A stretch of DNA of 64,000 nucleotides from Eubacterium sp. (GTDB lineage: Bacteria > Bacillota > Clostridia > Lachnospirales > Lachnospiraceae), in assembly GCA_017430325.1 (NCBI GenBank), contig JAFRNE010000004.1, positions 62,001-126,000 of the forward strand, given 5' to 3'. Numbering within the stretch: the first letter of the stretch is position 1; every line of letters begins with the position of its first letter. This document shows, piece after piece, positions 1-8,943 of the stretch. The notes beneath the pieces are model-generated. The model was given only the letters and a program-made list of their open reading frames with translations. It did not search any database and was not told where the DNA came from. Position numbers and translations under genes: made by a program.

Positions 1-488
1 TCCGCCTGGATACCGGTAACCTCTCTCGAAAGACCAACTCCAAATATAGCATCTATAACAATATCATATCCTGATATCACCTCACACAGTATAGATACAT
101 CGCTGTCTATCATCTTATTATCCGAACCGGGTACATCAGCCACTGTGTCCTTCTTCTCAGTTACAGTCACATACTTCACACCGCACTTAAGTGAGATTTC
201 CTTCTGTTTCTCAAATGCCTCAGTAGTTCTCTTTATTCCTCCAATATGAAATACATCTGCCCGGCAGTCCCATTCATGAAGTATCCTCGCGGCAGCTATA
301 CCGTCGCCGCCATTATTTCCGCCTTCGCAGATAGCAAGTATCTTACTCTTCTTATCAGCAAGCTTAGCTGTCTCCTCCGCCAGAGCAAGAGCAGCTCTCT
401 CCATTAAAACCAGCTGGGGTATACCAATTTCTTCAATTGTCTTTTTATCTATAACAGCGCTTTCAGCGCCGGTCGGAAAGAATCTCAT
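1..488 (-). CDS. nnrE: NAD(P)H-hydrate epimerase (YjeF N-terminal domain), 5' part only
   Basis: This is the first 162 codons of a gene that runs off the left edge of the window. The translation begins MRFFPTGAESAVIDKKTIEE and contains EGGNNGGDG near residue 55, the nucleotide-binding glycine loop of the YjeF_N family, followed by DAIFGVGLSREVTG, another family motif. Known members epimerise the damaged cofactors NADHX and NADPHX; in many Firmicutes a C-terminal dehydratase domain is fused, but that region lies outside the window. The start is the ATG at 486-488, behind AGAGGAAA; the ATG five bases upstream meets a stop after one codon. The family call is firm; whether it is the bifunctional form cannot be seen. 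Confidence 0.85.
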   Translation of the reverse strand, partial: MRFFPTGAESAVIDKKTIEEIGIPQLVLMERAALALAEETAKLADKKSKILAICEGGNNGGDGIAAARILHEWDCRADVFHIGGIKRTTEAFEKQKEISLKCGVKYVTVTEKKDTVADVPGSDNKMIDSDVSILCEVISGYDIVIDAIFGVGLSREVTGIQA

Positions 489-564
489 ATCATTTTCCTC
501 TTGCCAAAATAGTATTCTTTTATCAGTATAATCCATGGCATCTTATCTTGCAAACAATAAAAGT

Positions 565-596
565 GCCCTCCCTACCGTTTTCACGGTAAAGAGGGC
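565..596 (-). terminator. Rho-independent terminator of the 981-residue protein gene
   Basis: GCCCTC at 565-570 pairs with GAGGGC at 591-596, and inside it TACCGT pairs with ACGGTA around a TTTC loop. Read on the minus strand the hairpin is followed by ACTTTTATTG, a modest U-rich tail. It lies 30 bases after the stop at 626. Confidence 0.7.
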
Positions 597-625
597 ATCT
601 GTAACCTCCAAAAATCTTAAACCAT

Positions 626-3571
626 CTATTTTCTGGCTATTCCGCCTTCCATCTTCTTTTCCTGCTGTGGTTTCTTAGCCTCAGGTTTTTTAGCCTGTTC
701 AGGCTTCTGTGCACCCGGAACAACCTTCTCAACGATACTTCCGTCCTTGATCATATCGGTCAATCCCTTATCCTTTAAAACCTTCATGTTTTCAGGCTTT
801 TTGATATTATCAAGGATCGACTTGCACGCTTCCTTCTCCTGGCGAGGATTGGTTGCCATAAGCCGGCAGATATTCTCACCCTTTACAGGATCCTGAGTTG
901 TCTTAAGGAATGACACTCTTGCAAGATACTCCGGAAGAAGATGATTTCTTACGGCATCAGCTTTTCCGCTCTTAAGACTCTTAGCTGTTTTTTCAAGAGC
1001 ATCAGCATCCTTTTCTATCTGTTCCTGCTTCTGCTTCTTTTCTTCTGGATCGGTGATCTCCTTAAGAGCCTGTCTCTCTTCGTATATTCTTTCCCTCTCC
1101 TCTTTAAATGCAGCTTTCTTCTCCTTAAGATCATCCAGAGCCTTCTCGTATTCAGGATTCGGCTTTTCATCAGAATCATAGTATTCCTTAAGATATGAAA
1201 TAACATCATAATCCTCAAGCTTCGCTGTCATCTCATCAAGCTCAGCCTTGTATTTTTCCTTAAGCTCATCAGCCTTCTTCTTATTATCATCCCAGTTTTT
1301 ACCGAAATCGGTAGGATTCTTTTCGGATATCATCTTAAACAGCTTATTACTGCTAAGCTCTTTAATCTCCTCGGCAGTCGGCTTTTCTCCCTTCTTCTCC
1401 GTAAGATAAGCCTCCGCCTTATTCTTCACCTCTATATTCTGGATATAGAAATCCGGACTCTGATTGTACATACGCACGAAATCAGGATTCTGCATAAGAT
1501 CAAAGGCCGCATCCGCAATATTATATAAGGCCATTTCGTTTGCATGCTCACGAGTATTCGCATCAATAGTCTTATCATTAGCGATATTATTATAGTGCGC
1601 CTTCAGATAATCCTTCGCAGCATTGAAATGATCAAACTTTTCGTAGTAGTGTGACGGATATCTGGAAACAACATTTATAAAATCATTATCTAGAGCAATA
1701 TCAACTACCGCCTTATCTGTAACCTTCATATCATGTCGTTTCAAATAATCCCTTGCAGCATTCTCCAGATAATCTACTCCGAATTTTCCGTCAAGGTCAT
1801 CTATCTTTAGTTTATCCGACCCAATACTTGCAGCTTCAGTCATAGCATTTTCTATAACGTAAGCAAATGGTGCCTGTCTGTATATGCCATGTCCCGCAAG
1901 CCCGGCGTTCTTCTTAAGTGCTTCGATCTGTCCCGGTATTCTGGCCATTGCATTTTTAGCTTCAGCAAGACGAAGCTTTCCTGCATCGGAGCCCGGTCCG
2001 AAGATGATTCCCTTTCTGTTATTATAATACGTCTCAGATGCCGTATTATACTTATCAAGAGCATCCATCAGCTTATTTGCGTTTGCCTGCGGATTGTCCA
2101 GATCAGAAAGAGTTATACAATCCTTAAGAGCATTTATCATATTTCCGTAAAGCGCAGTATCCTTGCCCTGAACCTTATTCTTTTTAACAGCTTCTAATTT
2201 TTCCAGGATACCTTTAAGCTCCTTATGGATCTCATTTGCCTGCTTCGCCAAGTCCCATTTGGCCTGTGTACTATCAAGCAGCTTGGCATCCGGATCCTTA
2301 ACCATTTTGATCTGATCCTGCAGGATTTTCTCTTCATGGCCAAGGATATTCGCCTTAACCTGTTCAGGTGTAATCTCTACCTTCGGTTCTTCAGGGGCAG
2401 GCTGCTGTTCAACCTTAACCTCCCTTACCGGTCTTGTAACTTTGATCTTTTTACTTTCAACCGGCTGGTAGCTTCCTTCCTTCAACTCATACATGGTTGC
2501 CGATATCTCCGGAACGGCATCCTTGTTTCTTGAAAGATGCGCCGCAGTTATCTCGTTCATAAGTTCAAACTTATAGAACTTCTCCTTTAATTCCTTATCC
2601 TCAACAGCCTTGTATTTTTCACCGTAGCGCTCCTCGAGGGTCTGACCGTTCACCTTGATACCTGTTAACGGATCAGCTCCTATGCCCTTAAGAAATGCTG
2701 TACGTTCAGGATTGTCGAATTCCTTCATGAATTCATCCGCAGCCCTGTCCAGCATACCTTTAAGACCAAAACCATTATATTTTGTTAAGGCTTCTTCCGC
2801 TGTATTACTTCCATAAAACACAACGCTCAGCATCGATGCAGGAGAGGCTGATATACCTGCTCCCGGATTCGTTCCCCAAAGTCTCTCATAAGAATTGGCT
2901 GTGAAAGCATCTATTGAATCAGCCGTAAGAGAATCGGTTTTGATCTCTTCTACCGCTTCCGGCTTTTCCTCTTCAAAATAAACCATCGGTTCGTCTTCCG
3001 GCACCTCTGGTTCATTTGCTCTCGCAGCAGCATCAAGCGCACTCTGCTCCGCAAGTATTTCTCTTCTCAGATTATTTCTCGGTCCTTCAGGCACCATAAT
3101 AACGACATTATTTGCCGTATCGGCAATGATCTCGGATCTGCCTTCAAATATCTCGTGAAGGAACTCAAGCTGATACATCTGCTCCAACTGAGCCTTATCC
3201 TCAATATGCTTATATTTATTCCCCCAAAGCTCACTTGCACTCTTACCATCGATCATTATCTTATCCCAGATAGTGTCTCCGCCAAGTTCTTCCTTAGCCT
3301 TAGGACTGTTCAGTTCGCCGAAGGCTATCTGTGTAAGATCATTCAATCTGTCGGCAAATCTGTAATCTGCAAGTCTTTCAGAAACCTCTTCACCCGTCAG
3401 CTCACGCTCTGTTCCGTTTTCATTCTTCGTAGCAAATAAAAGCTGCACGATCTGTTCAAGATTAAGCCCTCTGTATCTGTTACGTGCAGTCCACGCAGAC
3501 TTCGCAAAACCGGATGCAGCTTCGCCGAAGGTTTTCCCTGTGCTGTTTTCCAAAGCTTCATTTTCTTTCAT
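626..3571 (-). CDS. Large charged protein with an internally duplicated domain, function unknown
   Basis: Start chosen at ATG 3569-3571 (MKENEALENS), seven bases after AAAGGAG; the open frame reaches further upstream to 3700 but has no ribosome binding site there. The product is 981 residues, rich in Lys, Glu and Asp, with no signal peptide or membrane segment, so it is probably cytoplasmic. Two stretches resemble each other: around residues 80-150 (IMIDGKSASELWGNKYKHIE) and 285-370 (IKVNGQTLEERYGEKYKAVE), each going on to a similar helix (QLEFLHEI and KFELMNEI). The last third (about residues 770-890) is strongly charged and probably coiled coil, and the C-terminus is a Lys/Pro/Gln tail. I do not recognise the family. 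It stands alone between terminators, so context gives no function. Confidence 0.8.
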   Translation of the reverse strand: MKENEALENSTGKTFGEAASGFAKSAWTARNRYRGLNLEQIVQLLFATKNENGTERELTGEEVSERLADYRFADRLNDLTQIAFGELNSPKAKEELGGDTIWDKIMIDGKSASELWGNKYKHIEDKAQLEQMYQLEFLHEIFEGRSEIIADTANNVVIMVPEGPRNNLRREILAEQSALDAAARANEPEVPEDEPMVYFEEEKPEAVEEIKTDSLTADSIDAFTANSYERLWGTNPGAGISASPASMLSVVFYGSNTAEEALTKYNGFGLKGMLDRAADEFMKEFDNPERTAFLKGIGADPLTGIKVNGQTLEERYGEKYKAVEDKELKEKFYKFELMNEITAAHLSRNKDAVPEISATMYELKEGSYQPVESKKIKVTRPVREVKVEQQPAPEEPKVEITPEQVKANILGHEEKILQDQIKMVKDPDAKLLDSTQAKWDLAKQANEIHKELKGILEKLEAVKKNKVQGKDTALYGNMINALKDCITLSDLDNPQANANKLMDALDKYNTASETYYNNRKGIIFGPGSDAGKLRLAEAKNAMARIPGQIEALKKNAGLAGHGIYRQAPFAYVIENAMTEAASIGSDKLKIDDLDGKFGVDYLENAARDYLKRHDMKVTDKAVVDIALDNDFINVVSRYPSHYYEKFDHFNAAKDYLKAHYNNIANDKTIDANTREHANEMALYNIADAAFDLMQNPDFVRMYNQSPDFYIQNIEVKNKAEAYLTEKKGEKPTAEEIKELSSNKLFKMISEKNPTDFGKNWDDNKKKADELKEKYKAELDEMTAKLEDYDVISYLKEYYDSDEKPNPEYEKALDDLKEKKAAFKEERERIYEERQALKEITDPEEKKQKQEQIEKDADALEKTAKSLKSGKADAVRNHLLPEYLARVSFLKTTQDPVKGENICRLMATNPRQEKEACKSILDNIKKPENMKVLKDKGLTDMIKDGSIVEKVVPGAQKPEQAKKPEAKKPQQEKKMEGGIARK

Positions 3572-3721
3572 CTTAAAACTCCTTTCCGGACCTTTTTCTT
3601 TATCTTCTGACCAAATAATAAAGCATCCGGCATAACAAAAGCGCAACAAAAAAACAATATATTTTTCATATACCGGTTTTTTATAATAAAGCTTTATCAA
3701 TTGTACATATCATTCCGGTTT

Positions 3722-3811
3722 CTAACCGGACATAACTACATCAGCTGCATAAGCTTGCAGTTTTCTCTCATCATTCCAGTCCGTCCTGCCATGTCTTATG
3801 ATGTATATCAT
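3722..3811 (-). pseudogene. Remnant of a histidine-phosphatase (phosphoglycerate mutase-like) gene
   Basis: A 29-codon frame with a good ribosome binding site (GGAGGACAGTA before the ATG at 3809-3811) begins MIYIIRHGRTDWNDERKLQ. RHG followed by TDWN is the N-terminal phosphohistidine signature of the histidine phosphatase superfamily, whose members are normally about 200 residues. Here the frame loses similarity after about 20 residues and stops at 3722, next to a small TCCGGTT/AACCGGA hairpin. I read it as the surviving 5' end of a deleted gene. The rest of 3572-3905 shows nothing convincing. Confidence 0.6.
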
Positions 3812-3905
3812 TACTGTCCTCCGTGTTGCAGCTATCAATTATCGCTGTCTGTTTTCTCCGTACAAGCATTTAATCAACGTCCTGTGATCAACTTTTTCCC
3901 CGGGT

Positions 3906-4298
3906 TTACAGCTCGATTGTCTCCGGAGCTGCTGTGAATGAAGAAATAACTGCTGTGGCATCCTTAAGATAGAATACCTCTGTATTTCCGTCATCAGGAT
4001 CATACATAGCCTTAAGATCAGGATATGCATCAAGCATAGAAACTCTTGCTTCTCTTCTGTCATCCTCAACAAGCTCGCCTGAAACTCTGATCCATGAACC
4101 ATCCTTAAATGCACAGATCTCAACCTTCGGATTCGCATGTATCTGCTTTGAAACATTCTTAGCCTTTCCGGTCTGAATATAGAGCTTTCCTTCAAATACA
4201 TTCACCGTTCCGAAAGGTCTTACTCTTGGCTGATCACCATCAACTGTTGCAAGATAATAAGCTCCTGCGTTCTTTAAAAAATCGTAAACTTTCTCCAT
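3906..4298 (-). CDS. PNPOx-like (FMN-binding split barrel) flavoprotein
   Basis: The 130-residue protein begins MEKVYDFLKNAGAYYLATVD and continues with QPRVRPFGTV and KAKNVSKQI, the pattern of small pyridoxamine 5'-phosphate oxidase-like proteins (PF01243 type). Such proteins bind FMN or F420 as dimers and include reductases and nitroimidazole-resistance-like proteins; the substrate cannot be told. The length is typical. The start at 4296-4298 follows AAGGAGGT. It is monocistronic as far as can be seen, with about 150 bases on its 5' side before the next gene. Confidence 0.8.
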   Translation of the reverse strand: MEKVYDFLKNAGAYYLATVDGDQPRVRPFGTVNVFEGKLYIQTGKAKNVSKQIHANPKVEICAFKDGSWIRVSGELVEDDRREARVSMLDAYPDLKAMYDPDDGNTEVFYLKDATAVISSFTAAPETIEL

Positions 4299-4446
4299 CC
4301 TTCATACCTCCTTACAAATGGATAATATTACTTTACATCATCGTAGTTAAAAATCAATCTTTCACAATATATTCGTTTACTATATCCAAGTATAGCTGTT
4401 CGTTAATATGCATCCGATTTCCTGATTACGCGCGTCAATAACTTTG

Positions 4447-4842
4447 CTAGTCATAGAATCTGTCCATCCCGGGTCCTGCCTCAAGACGTTTGATGTACAC
4501 TTCCAGATTCCGAAGCATATCTGCCATCATAAGAAAGGTATCAAGTGCAAGCCCTTCCTTATTGGTGTCAGCATAATTCTTCCCCACATCCTGCTTCATC
4601 TCTACATTTCTCATATTGAAGAAATACAGGTCTGTCAGTCCGTAGCCGCTACATTTCAGCTTATCCAGAAAGGTATGATTGTCCAGATAATACATGAATT
4701 CATCCATCATACGATCATCAAGAAGGAGTTCATTCCAAAGTTCATCTGCATAATCTTTAGTTTTTCCTGCATACTCGGCAAGTGCCTTAAGTCGGTCGTA
4801 TGCCTTGATCAGCCTGCCGTCCAGTATTATATTTCCTGCCAT
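4447..4842 (-). CDS. Hypothetical helical protein, 131 residues
   Basis: The product (MAGNIILDGRLIKAYDRLKA...) is predicted helical, with no membrane segment or recognisable motif, and it has three Met-rich amphipathic stretches. The gene begins five bases after the stop of the PAP2 phosphatase gene, so the two are probably co-transcribed and perhaps translationally coupled. I do not recognise the family; the frame is well supported by its spacing and by the absence of a competing frame. Confidence 0.6.
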   Translation of the reverse strand: MAGNIILDGRLIKAYDRLKALAEYAGKTKDYADELWNELLLDDRMMDEFMYYLDNHTFLDKLKCSGYGLTDLYFFNMRNVEMKQDVGKNYADTNKEGLALDTFLMMADMLRNLEVYIKRLEAGPGMDRFYD

Positions 4843-4847
4843 GTCTT

Positions 4848-5393
4848 TCAGTCCTTCGCCGGTTTCTTCTCTACCACCTTGTCATAAATAAGCTTCTTAA
4901 CCATTACATGTACAAGAATTGGAATCGTTAAACCGAAAGCAAGTCCGGCCATTACATCCGTCGGATAATGAACAACATTATACAGTCTTGAGAATGTTAT
5001 TATGGCTGCAATACAAACAAACGGTATGCCCAGCTTTTTATTATTTATAAATATAGAAACAGCAACCGCAAATCCATTTGCCGCATGTCCCGATGGGAAG
5101 GACGAATCCTTCTGCTTTCCTATAAGCGACTCCAGAAAATCATATGCCTCGTACGGTCTGGTTCTGTCAACTATATTTTTCACTATCAGACTGGTTATTA
5201 TGAAGGTTATGAGTAATGACAGCGCAGCCTCAAGTCCTATCTTCCTTGTTTTAACCAGCACAAGCAGTACTATTGCCGTCACTATCCAGAACCAGCCTCC
5301 ATCACCCAGAAACGAGAAGAACCACATTATCTTATCCATCACAGGACTTCTCAGATGCTTCATACTGTCCAAAAAATTAGCTTCCCACGCCAT
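4848..5393 (-). CDS. PAP2-superfamily membrane phosphatase
   Basis: A 181-residue membrane protein with the three-part acid phosphatase signature: KNIVDRTRP, then SSFPSGH and SRLYNVVHYPTDV. The His of SGH and the His of VHYPTD are the expected catalytic pair. There are about five membrane helices. Family members dephosphorylate lipid phosphates such as undecaprenyl pyrophosphate or phosphatidate at the outer membrane face; which substrate applies here is unknown. The start is put at ATG 5391-5393 (MAWEANFLD) because AGGAGGT lies nine bases upstream; the longer frame to 5444 has no such site. Confidence 0.88.
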   Translation of the reverse strand: MAWEANFLDSMKHLRSPVMDKIMWFFSFLGDGGWFWIVTAIVLLVLVKTRKIGLEAALSLLITFIITSLIVKNIVDRTRPYEAYDFLESLIGKQKDSSFPSGHAANGFAVAVSIFINNKKLGIPFVCIAAIITFSRLYNVVHYPTDVMAGLAFGLTIPILVHVMVKKLIYDKVVEKKPAKD

Positions 5394-5408
5394 GAAACGA
5401 TACCTCCT

Positions 5409-5448
5409 GATAATCCACGAGGCACCACTAACGGTGCCTCGCATTATC
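5409..5448 (-). terminator. Long inverted repeat between leuS and the PAP2 gene
   Basis: CGAGGCACC at 5418-5426 pairs with GGTGCCTCG at 5433-5441, and GATAAT/ATTATC extends the stem outwards. It sits just after leuS, so it may end that transcript, but there is no U-tract on the minus side and the stem reaches to the PAP2 ribosome binding site. It could instead be a processing or translational control hairpin. Confidence 0.4.
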
Positions 5449-5478
5449 GGTCATTATTATACTATGATAATATATCTC

Positions 5479-7908
5479 TTATTTTGCAACAATATTGATG
5501 ATCTTGCCAGGAACATAGATCTCTTTAACGATAGTCTTGCCCGCAATCCTGTCACCAAGTGCTTCCTTACCAAGTGCAATGATAGTATCCTTATCAGCAT
5601 CAGCCGGAACATCAACTGTTACTCTTGTCTTACCGCAAACCTGAACAGGAAGTGTTATGGTATCAGCCTTAAGATGAACCTCATCGAATTCAGGCCACTC
5701 AGCATGGAATACAGAATCTGTACCACCGAGTACCTCCCAGAGCTCCTCACCGATATGAGGTGCGAAAGGTGCGATAAGCTTAACCATAGTCTTAAGTGTT
5801 TCCTTATCAACTCCTGTTGTCTTTGTAAGATCAACGAACTTGTTGTTGTACTCCATGAATGCAGAAATAACTGTATTTAAGCTGAAGCTCTCAAGTCTCT
5901 GTGAGATATCCCTGATAAGTCCGTGACGAAGTCTCAGAAGCTCAGGTGTCTCAGCAACATCCTTCTCAGCATTCTCTGTAACCATTGTATAGAATCTCTT
6001 GATGAATCTTGAGATACCGTCGATTCCGGCATCATCCCAGATTGAATCAAGTTCCGGTGGTCCTACGAAAAGCTCATAGAGACGAAGTGCATCACATCCG
6101 TAGTCATTTACGATATCATCAGGTGATACGATATTTCCAAGTGACTTACTCATCTTGGTTGGCTTGCCGGTCTCTCTGTCACGGCCGCAGATCATACCTT
6201 GATTGAAGAGCTTTGTGAATGGTTCCTCGAAGCCTACTACTCCGATATCATAAAGGAACTTTGTATAGAATCTCGAATACAGAAGGTGAAGAACCGCATG
6301 CTCAACACCACCGATATACATATCAACCGGAAGATACTTGTCAGCCTTCTCCTTTGAAACGAGCTCGTCGTTGTTGTTAACATCAACATATCTGAGGAAA
6401 TACCATGATGATCCGGCCCACTGTGGCATGGTATTTGTCTCTCTCTTAGCAGGCTTACCGCAGCAAGGACAGGTTGTATTTACCCAGCTGTCGATAGCTG
6501 CAAGTGGTGATTCACCTGTACCTGTAGGCTCATACTTCTCAACCTCAGGAAGTGTAAGCGGAAGCTGATCTTCTGGAACCGGAACCGCTCCACAATCAGG
6601 ACAATGGATGATAGGAATTGGCTCACCCCAATATCTCTGACGCGAGAATACCCAGTCACGGAGCTTGTAGTTGGTTGTAGCCCTACCAAGTCCTCTCTCC
6701 TCTATCATATGAGGAGCTTCCTTCTTAAGTACAGCAGACTCCATACCATTCCACTCACCTGAATTGATCATAACTCCGACAGCTTCTGTATAAGCCTCTG
6801 TCATATTTTCAATCTCCTTACCATCCTTGGCGATAACCTGGATGATAGGAATATCAAACTTCTTAGCGAATTCAAAGTCTCTGTCATCATGAGCAGGAAC
6901 GCACATGATAGCGCCTGTACCGTAATCAGCAAGTACATAGTCAGAAAGCCAGATAGGGATCTTAGCACCGTTAAGCGGGTTGATCGCATAGCTTCCTGTA
7001 AATACACCCGTCTTCTCGTGATCAGCCATACGATCAACCGAAGAACGAAGTGATGTCTGGTAGATATAATCATCTACAGCTGCCTTAGTCTCTGCTGTTG
7101 CAAGGCTTGCAGCGATCTTGTGCTCAGGAGCAAGAACCATGAAGGTTGCACCGTAAAGGGTGTCAGGTCTTGTTGTATATACAGTGATCTCCTCATCTCT
7201 GCCGTCGATCTTGAACTGTACCTCTGCACCTGTAGACTTACCGATCCACTCGGTCTGCATCTTCTTAACCTTCTCAGGCCAGTCGAGCTTGTCAAGGTCA
7301 TTAAGAAGTCTCTCAGCATAAGCTGTTATCTTCAGCATCCACTGACGAAGGTTCTTCTTTGTAACGTCAGCGCCGCATCTCTCGCACTTTCCTTCCTTAA
7401 CCTCTTCATTGGCAAGCCCTGTCTTACATGAAGGACACCAGTTGATAGGCATCTCCTTCTCATATGCAAGACCATGCTTGAACATCTGGACAAATATCCA
7501 CTGTGTCCACTTGAAATAGTTAGGATCGGTTGTATTTACTTCCATATTCCAGTCATAGATAGCTGCGATCTGTTTGATCTGCTTCTTGATACTTGCTATA
7601 TTTGCTGCTGTCGAGATAGATGGATGAATACCATTCTTAATAGCATAGTTCTCGGCAGGCAGTCCGAATGCATCCCAGCCCATAGGATGGATGACGTATT
7701 TACCATGCATGAGCTGATATCTGCTCCACACATCCGATATTACATATCCTCTCCAATGTCCTACGTGAAGGCCGTTTCCTGATGGATAAGGGAACATATC
7801 CAGGCAGTAATACTTTGGCTTGATGCCATCGTTTACATTTACCGGCTTCTCTTCCCACTTCTTGGTCCATTTGGCCTCGATCAATTTGTGATTATACTGG
7901 GTTGCCAT
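5479..7908 (-). CDS. leuS: Leucyl-tRNA synthetase
   Basis: The 809-residue protein charges tRNA-Leu in the cytoplasm. It is a class I synthetase with the HIGH-type motif HVGH at residues 48-51 (after PYPSGNGL) and KMSKSLGN near residue 585. The CP1 editing region lies between them with the conserved TTRPDT near residue 245, and the anticodon-binding and C-terminal domains follow. Length is typical for bacteria. The start (MATQYNHKLIEAKW) follows GGAGGAAAG. A good promoter sits in the 73-base spacer upstream; there is no room for a T-box leader, so T-box control is unlikely here. Confidence 0.98.
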   Translation of the reverse strand: MATQYNHKLIEAKWTKKWEEKPVNVNDGIKPKYYCLDMFPYPSGNGLHVGHWRGYVISDVWSRYQLMHGKYVIHPMGWDAFGLPAENYAIKNGIHPSISTAANIASIKKQIKQIAAIYDWNMEVNTTDPNYFKWTQWIFVQMFKHGLAYEKEMPINWCPSCKTGLANEEVKEGKCERCGADVTKKNLRQWMLKITAYAERLLNDLDKLDWPEKVKKMQTEWIGKSTGAEVQFKIDGRDEEITVYTTRPDTLYGATFMVLAPEHKIAASLATAETKAAVDDYIYQTSLRSSVDRMADHEKTGVFTGSYAINPLNGAKIPIWLSDYVLADYGTGAIMCVPAHDDRDFEFAKKFDIPIIQVIAKDGKEIENMTEAYTEAVGVMINSGEWNGMESAVLKKEAPHMIEERGLGRATTNYKLRDWVFSRQRYWGEPIPIIHCPDCGAVPVPEDQLPLTLPEVEKYEPTGTGESPLAAIDSWVNTTCPCCGKPAKRETNTMPQWAGSSWYFLRYVDVNNNDELVSKEKADKYLPVDMYIGGVEHAVLHLLYSRFYTKFLYDIGVVGFEEPFTKLFNQGMICGRDRETGKPTKMSKSLGNIVSPDDIVNDYGCDALRLYELFVGPPELDSIWDDAGIDGISRFIKRFYTMVTENAEKDVAETPELLRLRHGLIRDISQRLESFSLNTVISAFMEYNNKFVDLTKTTGVDKETLKTMVKLIAPFAPHIGEELWEVLGGTDSVFHAEWPEFDEVHLKADTITLPVQVCGKTRVTVDVPADADKDTIIALGKEALGDRIAGKTIVKEIYVPGKIINIVAK

Positions 7909-7945
7909 TTTCTTCTTTCCTCCATAAATTAATAACGATTTTGAT

Positions 7946-7974
7946 ATTTTACATCATTATTTTTTGTATTTCAA
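7946..7974 (-). promoter_or_regulatory. Promoter of leuS
   Basis: On the minus strand, TTGAAA (7969-7974), a 17-base spacer and TAAAAT (7946-7951) lie about 38 bases before the leuS start codon. Confidence 0.65.
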
Positions 7975-7981
7975 TAACAGA

Positions 7982-8884
7982 TTAGATCTCACCTGTGATA
8001 AGCCATGGAGAAGGCTGTGAAACAAATACGCTGTTCTTGTCAGTCTTGCTGATGGTTACCTGGGTTACTTCCATATTCTTTATATTGTGTCTCTCGAAGA
8101 TGTCCTTGATTGTGCTAAGGATATCAAGCTCGAGAGTATAGATAACAAACTGCATCTTAGGGTTCTTGGTAAGGAGTCTTTCGATATCCTTCTCAAGATA
8201 CTTTGTAGCTACGATAAACGAAAGTCTAGGCATCGGGATGCTTGCAAGTGATGCCTCAGAAAGGTCAGGAATGATCTGAACATTGTGAAGACCGAACTTA
8301 GATACGTTCTCTTCCATCGTTCTCTTGTCCTGCTCATCCGGCTCAACCGCAATGATGGTACCCTCGCTTGCAATGATAGCTGACTCGATAACGATACTCT
8401 CACCGCTTACTATTGCGATGGTATCATGAGAATCAACGCCGAGCATACTCATGATGATGGCTCTTATCTCGTTGCCAACGTATTTAACAGTACCCTTGCT
8501 GAAGAACTCGTTCTTCATACCTATCCTGTATGACTCTCTTGTATTTTCGTTAAGGATAAATATAACCGATGGCACTGAAAGCTTCTTATTAGCGAAATCA
8601 ATAACCTTTGCATGCTTGATATTGTCGTTAGGGATAAGTCCCTCAGCGAACCAGACATCATAATCGCCTATTCCCTTCTCCCATAATTCATAGAACAGGT
8701 TCTCATGTGTAGAATCCGCAAATATCATCACTCTCTTATGAGTCTCGATGGTAGGGATGAGATTCTTCTCCTTACCGCAGATATTCATGAGCTTGATCTT
8801 CTCCGGACTTGTCTCCATGAAGTCTGCAAAATACGCTGTCCACGCAAGCATTTCCTTATTGTTGTAAGCTGTTCTCTGTGTCAT
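7982..8884 (-). CDS. Degenerate CbiE/CbiT-like SAM methyltransferase homologue
   Basis: The 300-residue protein resembles the junction of CbiE and CbiT in cobalamin-pathway CobL/CbiET proteins. Residues about 50-140 look like the second half of CbiE (a GIGDYDVWFAEGL stretch, then EFFSKGTVKYVGNEIRAIIM, matching the family's ...ItKrEvRal...). Residues about 145-230 look like the CbiT Rossmann domain: VSGESIVIESAIIA where CbiT has a Gly-rich SAM loop, then EPDEQDKRTMEENVSKFGL. The SAM-binding loop has lost most of its glycines and the first half of CbiE is missing. No other cobalamin gene is in the window. I infer a repurposed or regulatory relative rather than a precorrin methylase. It lies upstream of leuS and downstream of the PerM-type gene. 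Confidence 0.55.
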   Translation of the reverse strand: MTQRTAYNNKEMLAWTAYFADFMETSPEKIKLMNICGKEKNLIPTIETHKRVMIFADSTHENLFYELWEKGIGDYDVWFAEGLIPNDNIKHAKVIDFANKKLSVPSVIFILNENTRESYRIGMKNEFFSKGTVKYVGNEIRAIIMSMLGVDSHDTIAIVSGESIVIESAIIASEGTIIAVEPDEQDKRTMEENVSKFGLHNVQIIPDLSEASLASIPMPRLSFIVATKYLEKDIERLLTKNPKMQFVIYTLELDILSTIKDIFERHNIKNMEVTQVTISKTDKNSVFVSQPSPWLITGEI

Positions 8885-8943
8885 ACCGTAACCCTCCTTT
8901 GTCTTCTGTCATTCTTATTCCGTCGGTAAATAGCTTTTATTAC

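Noticed and set aside
5002-5880. 292-codon plus-strand frame
   Set aside because: It lies antisense to the PAP2 gene and the end of leuS, both of which have clear motifs.
7909-7981. T-box riboswitch upstream of leuS
   Set aside because: The spacer is only 73 bases and contains an ordinary promoter; there is no specifier stem or antiterminator.
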